From assembly GCA_021325095.1 (NCBI GenBank), contig JAJPHV010000081.1:1-64000 (forward strand): 64,000 nt of DNA, read 5' to 3'. The position numbers and the translations under genes were made by a program. Source of the stretch: Chloroflexota bacterium (GTDB lineage Bacteria; Chloroflexota; Anaerolineae; Aggregatilineales; UBA2796). Below, one piece after another: positions 45,171-53,529 of the stretch. The notes under the pieces are model-generated. The model worked only from the letters and a program-made list of their open reading frames with translations. It had not been told where the DNA came from and did no database searches. Within the stretch, counting starts at the first letter, position 1. Each line of letters begins with the position of its first letter.

Positions 45171-46316
45171 TTGACTCCTCTCGCCCGCATTGGCATCGAC
45201 TATACGCCCGCTTACGAACAAGGCGGCGGCATCGGGCGCTACGTCCGTGAACTGGTTGCGGCCCTGGCATGGTGCGATCCGGAAACCGAGTACCGCCTCT
45301 TTGTCGCTGGCGCAGGCGCGAAACCCTTGCCGCCGCTGCCCGGCCCCAACTTTACCTGGGCAGCTTCGCGCCTTTCGCCCGTGTGGTTTGCCCGGCTCTG
45401 GCAGCGCGCCAGGCTGCCCCTGCCCGTCGAGTGGTGGGTTGGCAGCGTGGCCCTGTACCACGCCACCGATTTCGTCCTCCCGCCCACCTATCCCGGCACG
45501 CGCACTGTGCTGACCGTCCACGACCTGTCTTTCGTCCGCGCGCCGGAAGCGGCCAGCCCGGCCTTAAAGCGCTACCTGGATCGGGTTGTGCCGCGCTCCG
45601 TCCGCCGCGCCGATCACGTGCTGGCCGATTCGCAGGCCACGAAAGAGGACCTGATCGCATTGTACGGCGTTCAGCCGGACAAAGTCACGGTGCTGCTCAG
45701 TGGCGTTCATCCGCGCTTCCAGCCGGTGCGCGATCCGGCTTTGCTGGCGTCGGTACGGGCACGCTATGGCATTGGAGACGCGCCCTTTGTCCTGTCCGTC
45801 GGCACGGTACAGCCACGCAAAAACTACGAGCGATTGATGCAGGCCCTGGCGGCCTTGCCCGCTACACTGCGTGACATCCACCTGGTCATTGCCGGGGGGC
45901 GCGGCTGGCTGCAAGGGCCGATCCATGCAGCCGTCGATGCGCTTGGGCTGCAAGGGCGCGTGCATTTCATCGGCTTCGCCGAGGACGCCGACCTCCCGGC
46001 ACTGTATAGCGCGGCCCGCTGCTTCGCCTTCCCGTCGCTCTACGAGGGCTTTGGCCTGCCCGTGCTGGAAGCAATGGCCTGCGCGACGCCCGTCGTCACC
46101 TCCAACGTCTCGTCGCTGGTCGAAGTGGCCGGGGATGCCGCGCTGCTGGTCGATCCGCTGTCCGTTCCCCAGATCAGCGCTGCCCTGGCACGCCTGCTGA
46201 CCGACGACGCGCTGCGCCTGGAATTGGTTGAGCGCGGGTTACGTCAGGCCGCCCTGTTCACCTGGGGCAAAGCAGCCGCGCAGCTTCACGCGCTTTATGG
46301 GCAGTTGCTTGCCTGA
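45171..46316 (+). CDS. GT4-type glycosyltransferase (family 1)
   Basis: A 381-residue GT-B transferase that probably adds a sugar to a surface glycan or lipid. RIGIDYTPAYEQGGGIGRYVRELVAAL is the N-terminal acceptor domain motif. The C-terminal donor domain has SVGTVQPRKNYERLMQAL and the E-x7-E motif YEGFGLPVLEAMACATPVVTSN. The start is TTG at 45171, preceded by GAGGTAG; no ATG fits nearby. It stands alone between the acyl carrier protein and cupin genes. Confidence 0.87.
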   Translation: MTPLARIGIDYTPAYEQGGGIGRYVRELVAALAWCDPETEYRLFVAGAGAKPLPPLPGPNFTWAASRLSPVWFARLWQRARLPLPVEWWVGSVALYHATDFVLPPTYPGTRTVLTVHDLSFVRAPEAASPALKRYLDRVVPRSVRRADHVLADSQATKEDLIALYGVQPDKVTVLLSGVHPRFQPVRDPALLASVRARYGIGDAPFVLSVGTVQPRKNYERLMQALAALPATLRDIHLVIAGGRGWLQGPIHAAVDALGLQGRVHFIGFAEDADLPALYSAARCFAFPSLYEGFGLPVLEAMACATPVVTSNVSSLVEVAGDAALLVDPLSVPQISAALARLLTDDALRLELVERGLRQAALFTWGKAAAQLHALYGQLLA

Positions 46317-46342
46317 TATCTTGCCGTGCTCCGGTCAATCCA

Positions 46343-46762
46343 TCACACCGTCAGCAGGCGGTAGTCCGGCAGCTCGCGCAGCACTTTTTCCGGCCCACAT
46401 GGGCTGTACACGGCCAGGATTTGCATCGTATCTTTGCCAGTGTTGACGGTCTGGTGGTAGACCGAGGCAGGGATATGCACTAGGTCGCCCGCCTTTACGT
46501 GGAAGGTTTGCGGTTGACCGCCGTTTTCTTCCAGATCGGTTTCCACCATCTGTTCGCCTTCACCCGCGATGACGAACAGGATTTCCTCCGAGCCAGGATG
46601 GTTGTGGCGCAGGTGGCCCTGGCCTGGTCCCAGGTACACGTGGGCAACGGTCAGGTGTTCGGCGTTGGTCAGCGACGGTTCACACAGAAACTTCAGTTTG
46701 CCCCAGTTGAACGCGGCAAAGGGTTCTTCTTCAGGGCGCACCAGGCGCTTTCCGGGAATCAT
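46343..46762 (-). CDS. Cupin domain protein
   Basis: A 139-residue single-domain cupin. The metal-binding motif is GHLRHNHPGSEEILFVIAGEGEQ (G-x5-H-x-H-like with E), and the second motif is GDLVHIPASVYHQTVNTG. It may be an isomerase, dioxygenase or sugar-binding regulator; the fold alone does not tell. It is convergent with the GT4 gene and stands alone. Confidence 0.85.
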   Translation of the reverse strand: MIPGKRLVRPEEEPFAAFNWGKLKFLCEPSLTNAEHLTVAHVYLGPGQGHLRHNHPGSEEILFVIAGEGEQMVETDLEENGGQPQTFHVKAGDLVHIPASVYHQTVNTGKDTMQILAVYSPCGPEKVLRELPDYRLLTV

Positions 46763-46904
46763 CGATTAACGCTCTCCTTTTGGCACAAAAATCTCGAATG
46801 GCGGCTGTCGCAGGATATTATAGAACTGAAAGTCTGCGAGCCATAAACTGGCTGTGCGCTATGCTATAATGATCGAACAACTTTCACCGCTTCGGAGCAA
46901 TCAT

Positions 46905-47273
46905 ATGCCGGACAAACCAATTTTTATCTACAATACGGCTGGCGACTGGCAGGCCACCGCGATGGGCCAATATCTGTTCGACAGTCGCGGTGAATACATC
47001 GGGTTTCTGGAAGGCCAGGCGGTTTTCACCCGCGATGGCGAATGGGTCGGCGATCTGGCGAAGGATGGCCGCATCCTGCGCAAGCGCGCCGGGAAGCGAC
47101 GCCCCATGCACCCCCACCCGCTGGCAAAGCCCGCCGTCAAGCCGTCCAACCTGCCAGCGCGCGCGCCGCTGCCCCCACAAAACGCCGAGATCAGCTATGA
47201 CACGATTGACGTGCTTGAGGAAGACCCCGACGTATTCAAGCGCGTTTCCGAGCACAAAGAGGACATGGACTGA
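46905..47273 (+). CDS. Small beta-rich protein resembling a 4-fold beta flower
   Basis: A 122-residue protein. Residues 5-62 hold short repeated strands with a regular aromatic and glycine pattern (FIYNTAGDWQATAMGQYLFDSRGEYIGFLEGQAVFTRDGEWVGDL), resembling the 4-fold beta flower fold. A basic, Pro-rich linker and an acidic tail (DVLEEDPDVFKRVSEHKEDMD) follow. Not secreted. A TATAAT at 46865-46870 is a likely promoter. The thioesterase gene starts 3 bp after its stop. The function is unknown. Confidence 0.7.
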   Translation: MPDKPIFIYNTAGDWQATAMGQYLFDSRGEYIGFLEGQAVFTRDGEWVGDLAKDGRILRKRAGKRRPMHPHPLAKPAVKPSNLPARAPLPPQNAEISYDTIDVLEEDPDVFKRVSEHKEDMD

Positions 47274-47276
47274 GTC

Positions 47277-47837
47277 TTGACCGTGCAGCCAACCCAGAAC
47301 CAGCCAATCCATGAAATGCAGGGCAAAACGATGGCCGAGTCGCACGTGCGACTCAGCCAGTTCATGAGTCCCCAGCACGCCAACGCCCAGGGGAACGTTC
47401 ACGGCGGCGAGATCATGAAGCTGGCCGACGAGGCGGGCGCGCTGGCAGCCATGCGCCACGCCCGTTCACACGTCGTTACGGTGGCAATGGATTCGATGAC
47501 CTTCATGGAGCCGATCTACGTTGGCAATGTCGTCACACTGGAAGCCGAGGTTACTTACGTGGGCCGCACATCCATGGAGACGCGCGTCGTGGTCATTGCG
47601 GAGAACCCGCTGACCGGCGTGACGACGACCACCAACATTGCCTATCTGGTCTACGTAGCGCTGGACAGCCAGGGGCGTCCGCAGCCCGTGCCGCCGCTGA
47701 TCGCCGCCAACGACGAGGAGCGCGCCCACATGCAAGAAGCCCGCGAGCGGCAGGAATATCGCAAATTGCAGCGCGCCCGCGAAAAGCAGCGCCGCCAGGC
47801 CCTCGACGTGGGTGCGCCGGGGAGTCCGCATGTCTGA
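47277..47837 (+). CDS. Acyl-CoA thioesterase (hotdog fold)
   Basis: Hydrolyses acyl-CoA esters. The 186-residue protein carries the YciA/BACH-type hotdog domain: ANAQGNVHGGEIMKLADEAGALAAMRHARSHVVTVAMDSMTFMEPIYVGN, with N and D at the expected active-site positions, and a charged helical tail. The start may be TTG 47277 (used here) or a later codon such as ATG 47331. Its end overlaps the ATPase gene by 8 bp, linking the two in one transcript. Confidence 0.88.
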   Translation: MTVQPTQNQPIHEMQGKTMAESHVRLSQFMSPQHANAQGNVHGGEIMKLADEAGALAAMRHARSHVVTVAMDSMTFMEPIYVGNVVTLEAEVTYVGRTSMETRVVVIAENPLTGVTTTTNIAYLVYVALDSQGRPQPVPPLIAANDEERAHMQEARERQEYRKLQRAREKQRRQALDVGAPGSPHV

Positions 47838-49080
47838 CCTTCTGCCCGACCTGGAAAGCCGCGTTCCCGAAGACTATCTGCCATCGGCGCTGCTGCGCAT
47901 TCTGAACAAATCCGGCGCGCGCGCCGTGCTTTCCGCGCCTCCCCAGGACCTGGGCCTGGCGGAAAGTATGCCGTTCCCGTTCCTGGCGCTGGTCGGGCAG
48001 ATGGAAATGCGGATCGCCCTCCTGCTCTCCGTCATTAACCCGGCAGTGGGCGGGGTACTGCTCATCGGGCCGCGCGGCACGGGCAAGACCACCGCTGTGC
48101 GCAGCCTGACGGGCATCTTGCCCGACATCGAGGTCAGCACCTGTCCCGAAGGCTGCCTGCCCGAAGATTTCGCACGCGAGGGAGCCGCCGGAGTCTGCCC
48201 GGAGTGCGCCGAAAAGCTGGCGAAAGGCATCCCGATTACACGCCTGGAACCGGTCAGGCTGATCGAACTGCCCCTCAACGCACGCCTCGAAGACGTGGTC
48301 GGTGGCATCAACGAGCGGATCGCCGTGCAGCAAAACCGTATCCGGCTGGAACGGGGTATTCTGGCGCGCGCCGATCAAAACCTGCTGTACATCGACGAAG
48401 TGAATCTCCTGGAAGACTCGATTGCCGACGCGATCCTGGATGCTTCGGCGGCGGGCAATTACACTGTGCGGCGCGGGGCGATGGTCGGCACCTACCGTTC
48501 GCGCTTCGTCCTGATCGGCTCCATGAACCCCGAGGAAGGCAACTTGCGTCCGCAGATCATGGATCGCTTCGGGCTGCGCGTGGCAGTGCGCGGCCTGATG
48601 GATTCGTCCGAACGCCTGGAGGTGTACAGGCGCGTTCGTGCCTACCGTACCAACAGCCGCGCCTTTCTGCGCGAGTGGGCCAGTGCCCTGGTCGAGGCAC
48701 GCGAGGAAGTGAGCCTGGCCCGCGAACTGCTGCCAGAGGTGACGCTGACCGACGAGGCACTGGCCCTGGGCTTGCAGCTTATCCAGCGTCTGGATATTGA
48801 CTCACACCGGGCCGAATACGCCATGTTCGAGGCGGCGCGCGCTTATGCTGCCGCCGATGGCCGCGGTAGGGCCGATGTGCGTGACATTCGGGCTGTCGCG
48901 CCGATGGCTTTGCGGCAGCGCCGCAGCGCCTTCATGGTCGAGTTCTTCCGGCAGCAGCAGCAGGAAGACGACGCCATCCGCGAGCAAATTGACGCCATCA
49001 CAGCCGAGACACTGCTCGCTCCCTCTGCTAGTTCTGCCGGTTCTGCCAGCGGCACGCCAAACGTTCATGCTTCGTCCTAG
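47830..49080 (+). CDS. Magnesium chelatase subunit I-like AAA+ ATPase
   Basis: A 416-residue AAA+ protein close to BchI/ChlI. Walker A GPRGTGKTT is at 80-88, Walker B LLYIDEVNLLED near 191-202, sensor segment FVLIGSMNPEEGNLRPQIMDRFGL. A four-Cys knuckle (C105, C109, C123, C126: CPEGC...CPEC) lies where BchI has a similar insert. No subunit H or D gene or other porphyrin gene is present here, so a role outside chlorophyll synthesis, as a MoxR-like ATPase, is possible. Starts with GGGGAG within the thioesterase gene end. Confidence 0.85.
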   Translation: MSDLLPDLESRVPEDYLPSALLRILNKSGARAVLSAPPQDLGLAESMPFPFLALVGQMEMRIALLLSVINPAVGGVLLIGPRGTGKTTAVRSLTGILPDIEVSTCPEGCLPEDFAREGAAGVCPECAEKLAKGIPITRLEPVRLIELPLNARLEDVVGGINERIAVQQNRIRLERGILARADQNLLYIDEVNLLEDSIADAILDASAAGNYTVRRGAMVGTYRSRFVLIGSMNPEEGNLRPQIMDRFGLRVAVRGLMDSSERLEVYRRVRAYRTNSRAFLREWASALVEAREEVSLARELLPEVTLTDEALALGLQLIQRLDIDSHRAEYAMFEAARAYAAADGRGRADVRDIRAVAPMALRQRRSAFMVEFFRQQQQEDDAIREQIDAITAETLLAPSASSAGSASGTPNVHASS

Positions 49081-49684
49081 CTGGCTGCGCTGGCCCTGGC
49101 TGTTGGGTGCAGTGCTGGCTTATTACCTGCCCTGGATCGTAAACCCGGCGGCGGCACTCACCTTCAATGCCTACGATCTGGCTGAGTGGGTGAGCCTGCC
49201 GCCTTCGGCGCGCGGCGGCTCAATCCCGCTGCTTGCACCTTTTCTTTTGCGCGGCGTGTTGGGGTTGCTGGCCTTGCTATTCGGCCTGCGCGCCGGGCAG
49301 CACACCGGCTGGCTGCGCGGGCTGTATGCCTTCCTGTCGCTGGGTCTGGCGCTCACGCTCATGCCACCGCTGGACTTCTTCCGGGGAACCTTTGACGATG
49401 CAAATTACCGCCAGCAGTTCGCCCTGGGCCTCGGCACGCTGATCGGGCTGGTCATCCTGGCCGGGCTGTCCCGGCAGCGGCTACCAAAGCCGCTTCTGCG
49501 CCGGGTCGAGGCAGGCATTGCGGGGCTGGCAATGGTGAGCGCGCTGGCCGGGGAAATCCTGGCCCAAAGTGTCGTCAGATTGTTCCATATTTCCGCGCCG
49601 CTGGGCGTGGGCGTTGTTGTCTTCGTTGCCTGCCTGGGCCTGGCGGGTCTTGCGGCGCTGCGTGGCGCGAACGATATAGCTTGA
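49067..49684 (+). CDS. Multi-pass membrane protein of unknown function
   Basis: A 205-residue protein with about five transmembrane helices (LLGAVLAYYLPWIV; LLRGVLGLLALLFGL; FLSLGLALTLMPPLDFF; LGLGTLIGLVILAGL; GVVVFVACLGLAGLAAL). Its start overlaps the ATPase gene by 14 bp, so it is probably coupled to it. I do not recognise the family. A working idea is that the thioesterase, ATPase and membrane protein act together, but only the gene arrangement supports this. Confidence 0.68.
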   Translation: MLRPSWLRWPWLLGAVLAYYLPWIVNPAAALTFNAYDLAEWVSLPPSARGGSIPLLAPFLLRGVLGLLALLFGLRAGQHTGWLRGLYAFLSLGLALTLMPPLDFFRGTFDDANYRQQFALGLGTLIGLVILAGLSRQRLPKPLLRRVEAGIAGLAMVSALAGEILAQSVVRLFHISAPLGVGVVVFVACLGLAGLAALRGANDIA

Positions 49685-49751
49685 GGGTTGACGGACGTTT
49701 TTGCAATGAACTGTATAATTAAGACAGGTTGAATCGGGAAAGGTCAACGTC

Positions 49752-50168
49752 GTGCCACAACATACACTTTCGATACTGCTCATCGATGACGACGAACACG
49801 TTCAGAACATCTTCAAGATGGTCGCAGAGCACTTCAGCCTCTGGCTTCAAGCAGTCAAAGATGGTGAAAGCGCCCTCAATATCCTTGAACGGTACTCACC
49901 GGATGTGATTATTGTTGATCTGTACCTTTTCGGCGCAGATGGTTTCCAGATTCTGCGCCAGATTCGCGCGAGCGAACTTAACCCTGGCTGCCCGATTGTC
50001 GCCACAACCTCCTACGATAGTACAACTACGCTTGGCAATGTCCTTTTGGCGGGTTTTGACGCCTACCTGCCTAAGCCGTTCAGCGTTTTTGATCTGGCAC
50101 CGTTCTTGAACCGCGTCATTTCAGGGTCGTTGCCCGCCGATAGTGTGGCGCCCGCGCTGATCTGGTAG
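49752..50168 (+). CDS. Single-domain response regulator
   Basis: A 138-residue receiver domain without an output domain. The acidic pocket is D12-D14 (LLIDDDEHV), the phospho-acceptor D56 (IIVDLYL), T85/T86 (VATTSYD) and K108 (LPKPF). It would act as a phospho-relay or protein-interaction switch. The start is GTG at 49752; a TATAAT at 49714-49719 precedes it. No kinase gene is adjacent; the orphan histidine kinase at 36937 is one possible partner. Confidence 0.87.
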   Translation: MPQHTLSILLIDDDEHVQNIFKMVAEHFSLWLQAVKDGESALNILERYSPDVIIVDLYLFGADGFQILRQIRASELNPGCPIVATTSYDSTTTLGNVLLAGFDAYLPKPFSVFDLAPFLNRVISGSLPADSVAPALIW

Positions 50169-50222
50169 GTGGCGAGTCCGCCTGGTCTGACATCCAGCGC
50201 GTGGGCAGTTGAAGCGCTCAAC

Positions 50223-50254
50223 CGCTACTGGACATCGTTGTATGTCCAGTAGCG
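50223..50254 (-). terminator. Hairpin spanning the gtrA-like stop codon
   Basis: A perfect 13 bp inverted repeat (CGCTACTGGACAT and its complement) around six bases includes the stop codon and last ten codons of the GtrA gene. It lies between convergent genes. No T-run follows, so it may stabilise the mRNA or assist termination. Confidence 0.5.
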
Positions 50255-50767
50255 ATTGACGAAGAAATTCCACAGCATGACGATGACGAGCGCCACCATA
50301 ATCGCCAGGTTCGCGCCGATCTGGGCCTGAAGGTCGGAGGCCATGCTGCCGCCTGCCGCGCGCTTCACCAGGGCGGTCAGCGGTGTGGTGAGCACCGCCA
50401 GGACAATCTCCCGGATGACCAGCCCGAAGACATTGACGACAAAAAACTGCGCAAGCTGGACAATAATCGCCCGGGAACGGGATTCGGGATACGTCCAGTA
50501 CCGGTTCCAGATGAAGTTGCTGCACACCGCCACCACAAAGCCGATCCCGGCGGCGAGCATGACCAGAGCGTTGTCGCCTTCTCGGACATGAAAGACGAAG
50601 TGCATCAGCAGATTGGTCAGGCCCAGGTCAATAGCCGCGCCAATAGTCCCAACCACTGCGAATTTCAGGAAGCGTTCCAGTTCCTTCGGCTTGCTGCCGC
50701 CGAAACGAATGCTGACACGCCGGATGATTCCATCCCGCTCCGGCGTTACGGATAAAGACTCGGACAT
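50225..50767 (-). CDS. GtrA family membrane protein
   Basis: A 180-residue protein with four transmembrane helices, of the family that moves lipid-linked sugars across the membrane for glycosylation. LERFLKFAVVGTIGAAIDLGLTNLLM and NFIWNRYWTYP are diagnostic, and the closing NFFVNRYWTY repeats the second motif. The start at 50767 has GAGGTG 5 nt upstream; GTG 50773 is possible. It lies 7 bp after the O-antigen ligase-like gene, in a glycan operon with UDP-glucuronate decarboxylase. Confidence 0.9.
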   Translation of the reverse strand: MSESLSVTPERDGIIRRVSIRFGGSKPKELERFLKFAVVGTIGAAIDLGLTNLLMHFVFHVREGDNALVMLAAGIGFVVAVCSNFIWNRYWTYPESRSRAIIVQLAQFFVVNVFGLVIREIVLAVLTTPLTALVKRAAGGSMASDLQAQIGANLAIMVALVIVMLWNFFVNRYWTYNDVQ

Positions 50768-50774
50768 TTTCACC

Positions 50775-52403
50775 TCAGTTGGGCTTTTGATAGCGCGTGT
50801 CCAGGTTGCCCAGAATCAACAAGCCGCCGATTAGACCAAGCATCGCACCAAGATGCAAGTAGATATTATTAACGTATAGTTTGTCGAACAGGCTGTGTAC
50901 CGCCAGATGTGTCCACACGCCGAGCAGCCCCAGGGCCAGCCCACGCCCGAACCCCGATTGTTGTCTTAAGGTGCGCACCGTCAGCCAGAAGATAGTGATC
51001 CAGGCCGCGATGTAGGCGCTCAGGCCGACGATCCCGGTTTCGGCCAGCAGGTTCAGGTAGTAGTTATGGGCATGTCCGAGCGCCATCGGCCAGTTCATCA
51101 GCGCATAGCGGGGGTAGGCGACCTCGTAGTTGCCGAAGCCCACACCCAGCCAAGGCGAGTCGTTCGCCATCGAAAGGGCGGCCTGCCAGTGCGCAAAACG
51201 TTCCAGCACCGCGTAGTTGGCGTCGCTGATGACCTGTCCGCGCACGTCCGCAAACCCCGACAAATCCTGGGTAAAGTCGCTGAAGCGGGCCGCCAGCGAC
51301 GCAGGCAGCACCCCCGCCGCCGCGCCCGCCGCGCCGCCGAACAGGCCGATTGCCACCAGCATGACGCCGATCCAGCGCCGCCGAGGGCCGAACAGCACGA
51401 GCACGAGCACCGCCGCGCCGAAGCCGATCCACGCCCCCCGGCTCCACGAGATCAGCAGCCCGATCCCGATGATGGCCGCCCCGCCAGCGTACAATGCCGC
51501 GCCTATCAGCGCGCCTCGAACCGACGTTCGCTGGCGGTAAGCCGTCCACGCCTCGGCTGCCGTGCCCAGAGCCGCACCAAGCGCCAGAGGGAACGTCAGG
51601 CCCATAAACGCGCCGAACGGGTTGGGCTGGCCGAAAGTGCCAAAGGCCCGGAAATAGCGGTAGTCGAGAATCCACAGGTGCGCCGCGCCCGATCCACCGA
51701 AGAACTGGTACAGCCCGATCACTCCCTGAATCACCGCCGAAAGGATCAGCGCCCCGACTATCCAGTGCAGGTTGTTGACCCCACCTCCTGATCCCTTCTC
51801 CGCAAGCAGCGAGGAGAAACCACGAAGCGAAGACTCCCCTCTCCACGCTGGCGGAGAGGGGTCGGGGGTGAGGCGGTGTGTGAAACCAGCGCGAAGCGGG
51901 GTAGGGGGTAAGGCGCACCCGACTATCAACGATACCACTACCCCGATCATTGCCAGCATCTCGATCCATTTCAGCAGTTCCGTCAGGGCGCTGCTCGGCG
52001 AGAGTGCCCCCCACAGGCTGAACGACGCGGCCAGCACAAACAGCCCCACCGGGACATACAGCGGCGTCCAGGGCAGGTCAAGCCTGCGCCGTGCCGCAAT
52101 GGAACGCGCCAGCCAGATTCCGATCAGCGTCAGGAAGGCCAGTTGGCCGATGTCGAGCGGCCAATCGATCCGGCTTTCGGTCTCGATCAGGGCTTTAAGC
52201 GGCGCAACGGTCAGCGTCACGACCAGCGCCACCCGCACATCGATCAGGCTCAGTACGCCGAGCAGCCCGAGCAGCAGCGCCAGCGCCGACGCGCCAGGTG
52301 GCAGCAGCCCGATCAATACGCCTGCCAGCAGCCCGAGCAGCGCCCAGGCCACTGTCTGGCCCCGCCAGCGGGTGTCTTGTCCGTAACGAGCAATCGCTGT
52401 CAA
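50775..52403 (-). CDS. O-antigen ligase/polymerase-like membrane protein with repeat insertion
   Basis: A 542-residue protein with about twelve transmembrane helices, of the O-antigen ligase (Wzy/WaaL-like) family. The long loop [13 protein letters not shown] followed by [14 protein letters not shown], then [18 protein letters not shown] and [18 protein letters not shown], is the family signature with the catalytic-region His. The start is TTG at 52403, overlapping the upstream stop by 4 bp with GAGGG 7 nt before it. A stretch of about 40 codons (near 51780-51910) encodes dispersed-repeat sequence ([15 protein letters not shown]), inserted in frame between helices. Confidence 0.85.
   Translation of the reverse strand: MTAIARYGQDTRWRGQTVAWALLGLLAGVLIGLLPPGASALALLLGLLGVLSLIDVRVALVVTLTVAPLKALIETESRIDWPLDIGQLAFLTLIGIWLARSIAARRRLDLPWTPLYVPVGLFVLAASFSLWGALSPSSALTELLKWIEMLAMIGVVVSLIVGCALPPTPLRAGFTHRLTPDPSPPAWRGESSLRGFSSLLAEKGSGGGVNNLHWIVGALILSAVIQGVIGLYQFFGGSGAAHLWILDYRYFRAFGTFGQPNPFGAFMGLTFPLALGAALGTAAEAWTAYRQRTSVRGALIGAALYAGGAAIIGIGLLISWSRGAWIGFGAAVLVLVLFGPRRRWIGVMLVAIGLFGGAAGAAAGVLPASLAARFSDFTQDLSGFADVRGQVISDANYAVLERFAHWQAALSMANDSPWLGVGFGNYEVAYPRYALMNWPMALGHAHNYYLNLLAETGIVGLSAYIAAWITIFWLTVRTLRQQSGFGRGLALGLLGVWTHLAVHSLFDKLYVNNIYLHLGAMLGLIGGLLILGNLDTRYQKPN
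51790..51872. repeat. Dispersed palindromic repeat, copy F, inside a gene
   Basis: CTCCCCTCTCCACGCTGGCGG and AGAGGGGTCGGGGGTGAGG at 51834-51872, preceded by a degenerate related arm at 51790-51820 (CCCTTCTCCGCAAGCAGCG). Both lie within the O-antigen ligase-like coding frame without breaking it. Confidence 0.8.
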
Positions 52404-53347
52404 ACGCGGCCCTCGAAGTAGCGGATGGTGCGCTGCAAGCCCTCGTGCAGCGCCACGCGCGGCTCCCAACCAAGTAGCTTGCGGGCGCGCGTGATGTCGG
52501 GCTGGCGCGTCTGGGGATCGCCCTCAATGCGATCCTGTTTTTTGAAGATAATACCTGCCGGGTTGTCGGTCAGCATATTAACCACCTTAGCAAATTCCAG
52601 GATCGACATCTCATTGGGATTACCGATATTGACCGGGTTAGCTGCATCTTCCGAGGGTGGCAGCATCAACAGACGGAACAGCCCCTCGATCAGGTCGGCA
52701 ACGTAGCAGAACGAGCGGGTTTGCGATCCGTCGCCATAGACGGTCAGCGGTTCCCGCCGTAGTGCCTGCCCGATGAAGTTCGGCACGACCCGGCCATCGT
52801 CCAGGCGCATCCGCTCGCCAAAGGTGTTGAAGATACGCACGATCCGCGTATCGACTTTGTGCGCCCGGTGGTAGGCCATCGTCAGGGCTTCGGCAAAGCG
52901 CTTGGCCTCGTCGTAAACGCCGCGCGGCCCGATGGTCACGACGTTGCCGGGATAATCCTCACGCTGAGGGTGCACGAGCGGATCGCCGTAAATCTCCGAA
53001 GTCGAGGCCAGCAGGAAACGAGCATTTTTATGCTTGGCGACGCCAAGCGCGTTGTGCGTGCCGAGCGCGCCCACCTTCAAGGTCTGGATCGGGTACTTGA
53101 GGTAGTCAATCGGGCTGGCCGGCGATGCAAAATGCAGCACGGCGTCGATTGGCCCATCCAGGAAGATGTAGTGCGTTACATCGTGCCGGATGAATCGGAA
53201 ATCCGGACGGCCCGCCAGGTGAGCAATGTTGTCGGTGTTGCCCGTGATCAGGTTGTCCATTGCGATCACGGAATGACCTTCGGCCAGAAATCGGTCTGCC
53301 AGATGGGAACCCAGGAAACCTGCGCCCCCGGTAATCAGAATTCGCAC
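52400..53347 (-). CDS. UDP-glucuronic acid decarboxylase/NAD-dependent epimerase
   Basis: A 315-residue extended short-chain dehydrogenase that probably makes UDP-xylose from UDP-glucuronate. [21 protein letters not shown] is the NAD motif. The catalytic pair Y145 and K149 ([13 protein letters not shown]) and the [21 protein letters not shown] stretch are typical of [39 protein letters not shown] supports a UDP-sugar substrate. The start is GTG at 53347 with GAGG 7 nt upstream. It leads the glycan operon with the ligase-like and GtrA genes. Confidence 0.9.
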   Translation of the reverse strand: MRILITGGAGFLGSHLADRFLAEGHSVIAMDNLITGNTDNIAHLAGRPDFRFIRHDVTHYIFLDGPIDAVLHFASPASPIDYLKYPIQTLKVGALGTHNALGVAKHKNARFLLASTSEIYGDPLVHPQREDYPGNVVTIGPRGVYDEAKRFAEALTMAYHRAHKVDTRIVRIFNTFGERMRLDDGRVVPNFIGQALRREPLTVYGDGSQTRSFCYVADLIEGLFRLLMLPPSEDAANPVNIGNPNEMSILEFAKVVNMLTDNPAGIIFKKQDRIEGDPQTRQPDITRARKLLGWEPRVALHEGLQRTIRYFEGRV

Positions 53348-53529
53348 CTTAACGCCTCACTGGGGAAACTTTTCACAGCGCAGGAGGTAAGTTTACCATG
53401 CTTTTTCAATGGAGCGCGTTCATCGTGAGACAAGCGCCTGCTGCCCGACCAGTGCAGCTATACCGTGATTGCGACCCATTCTGGGAAACTCAGTATGTCT
53501 ATCGGTTCCCGCTCAGGGGTTTGTTGGGA

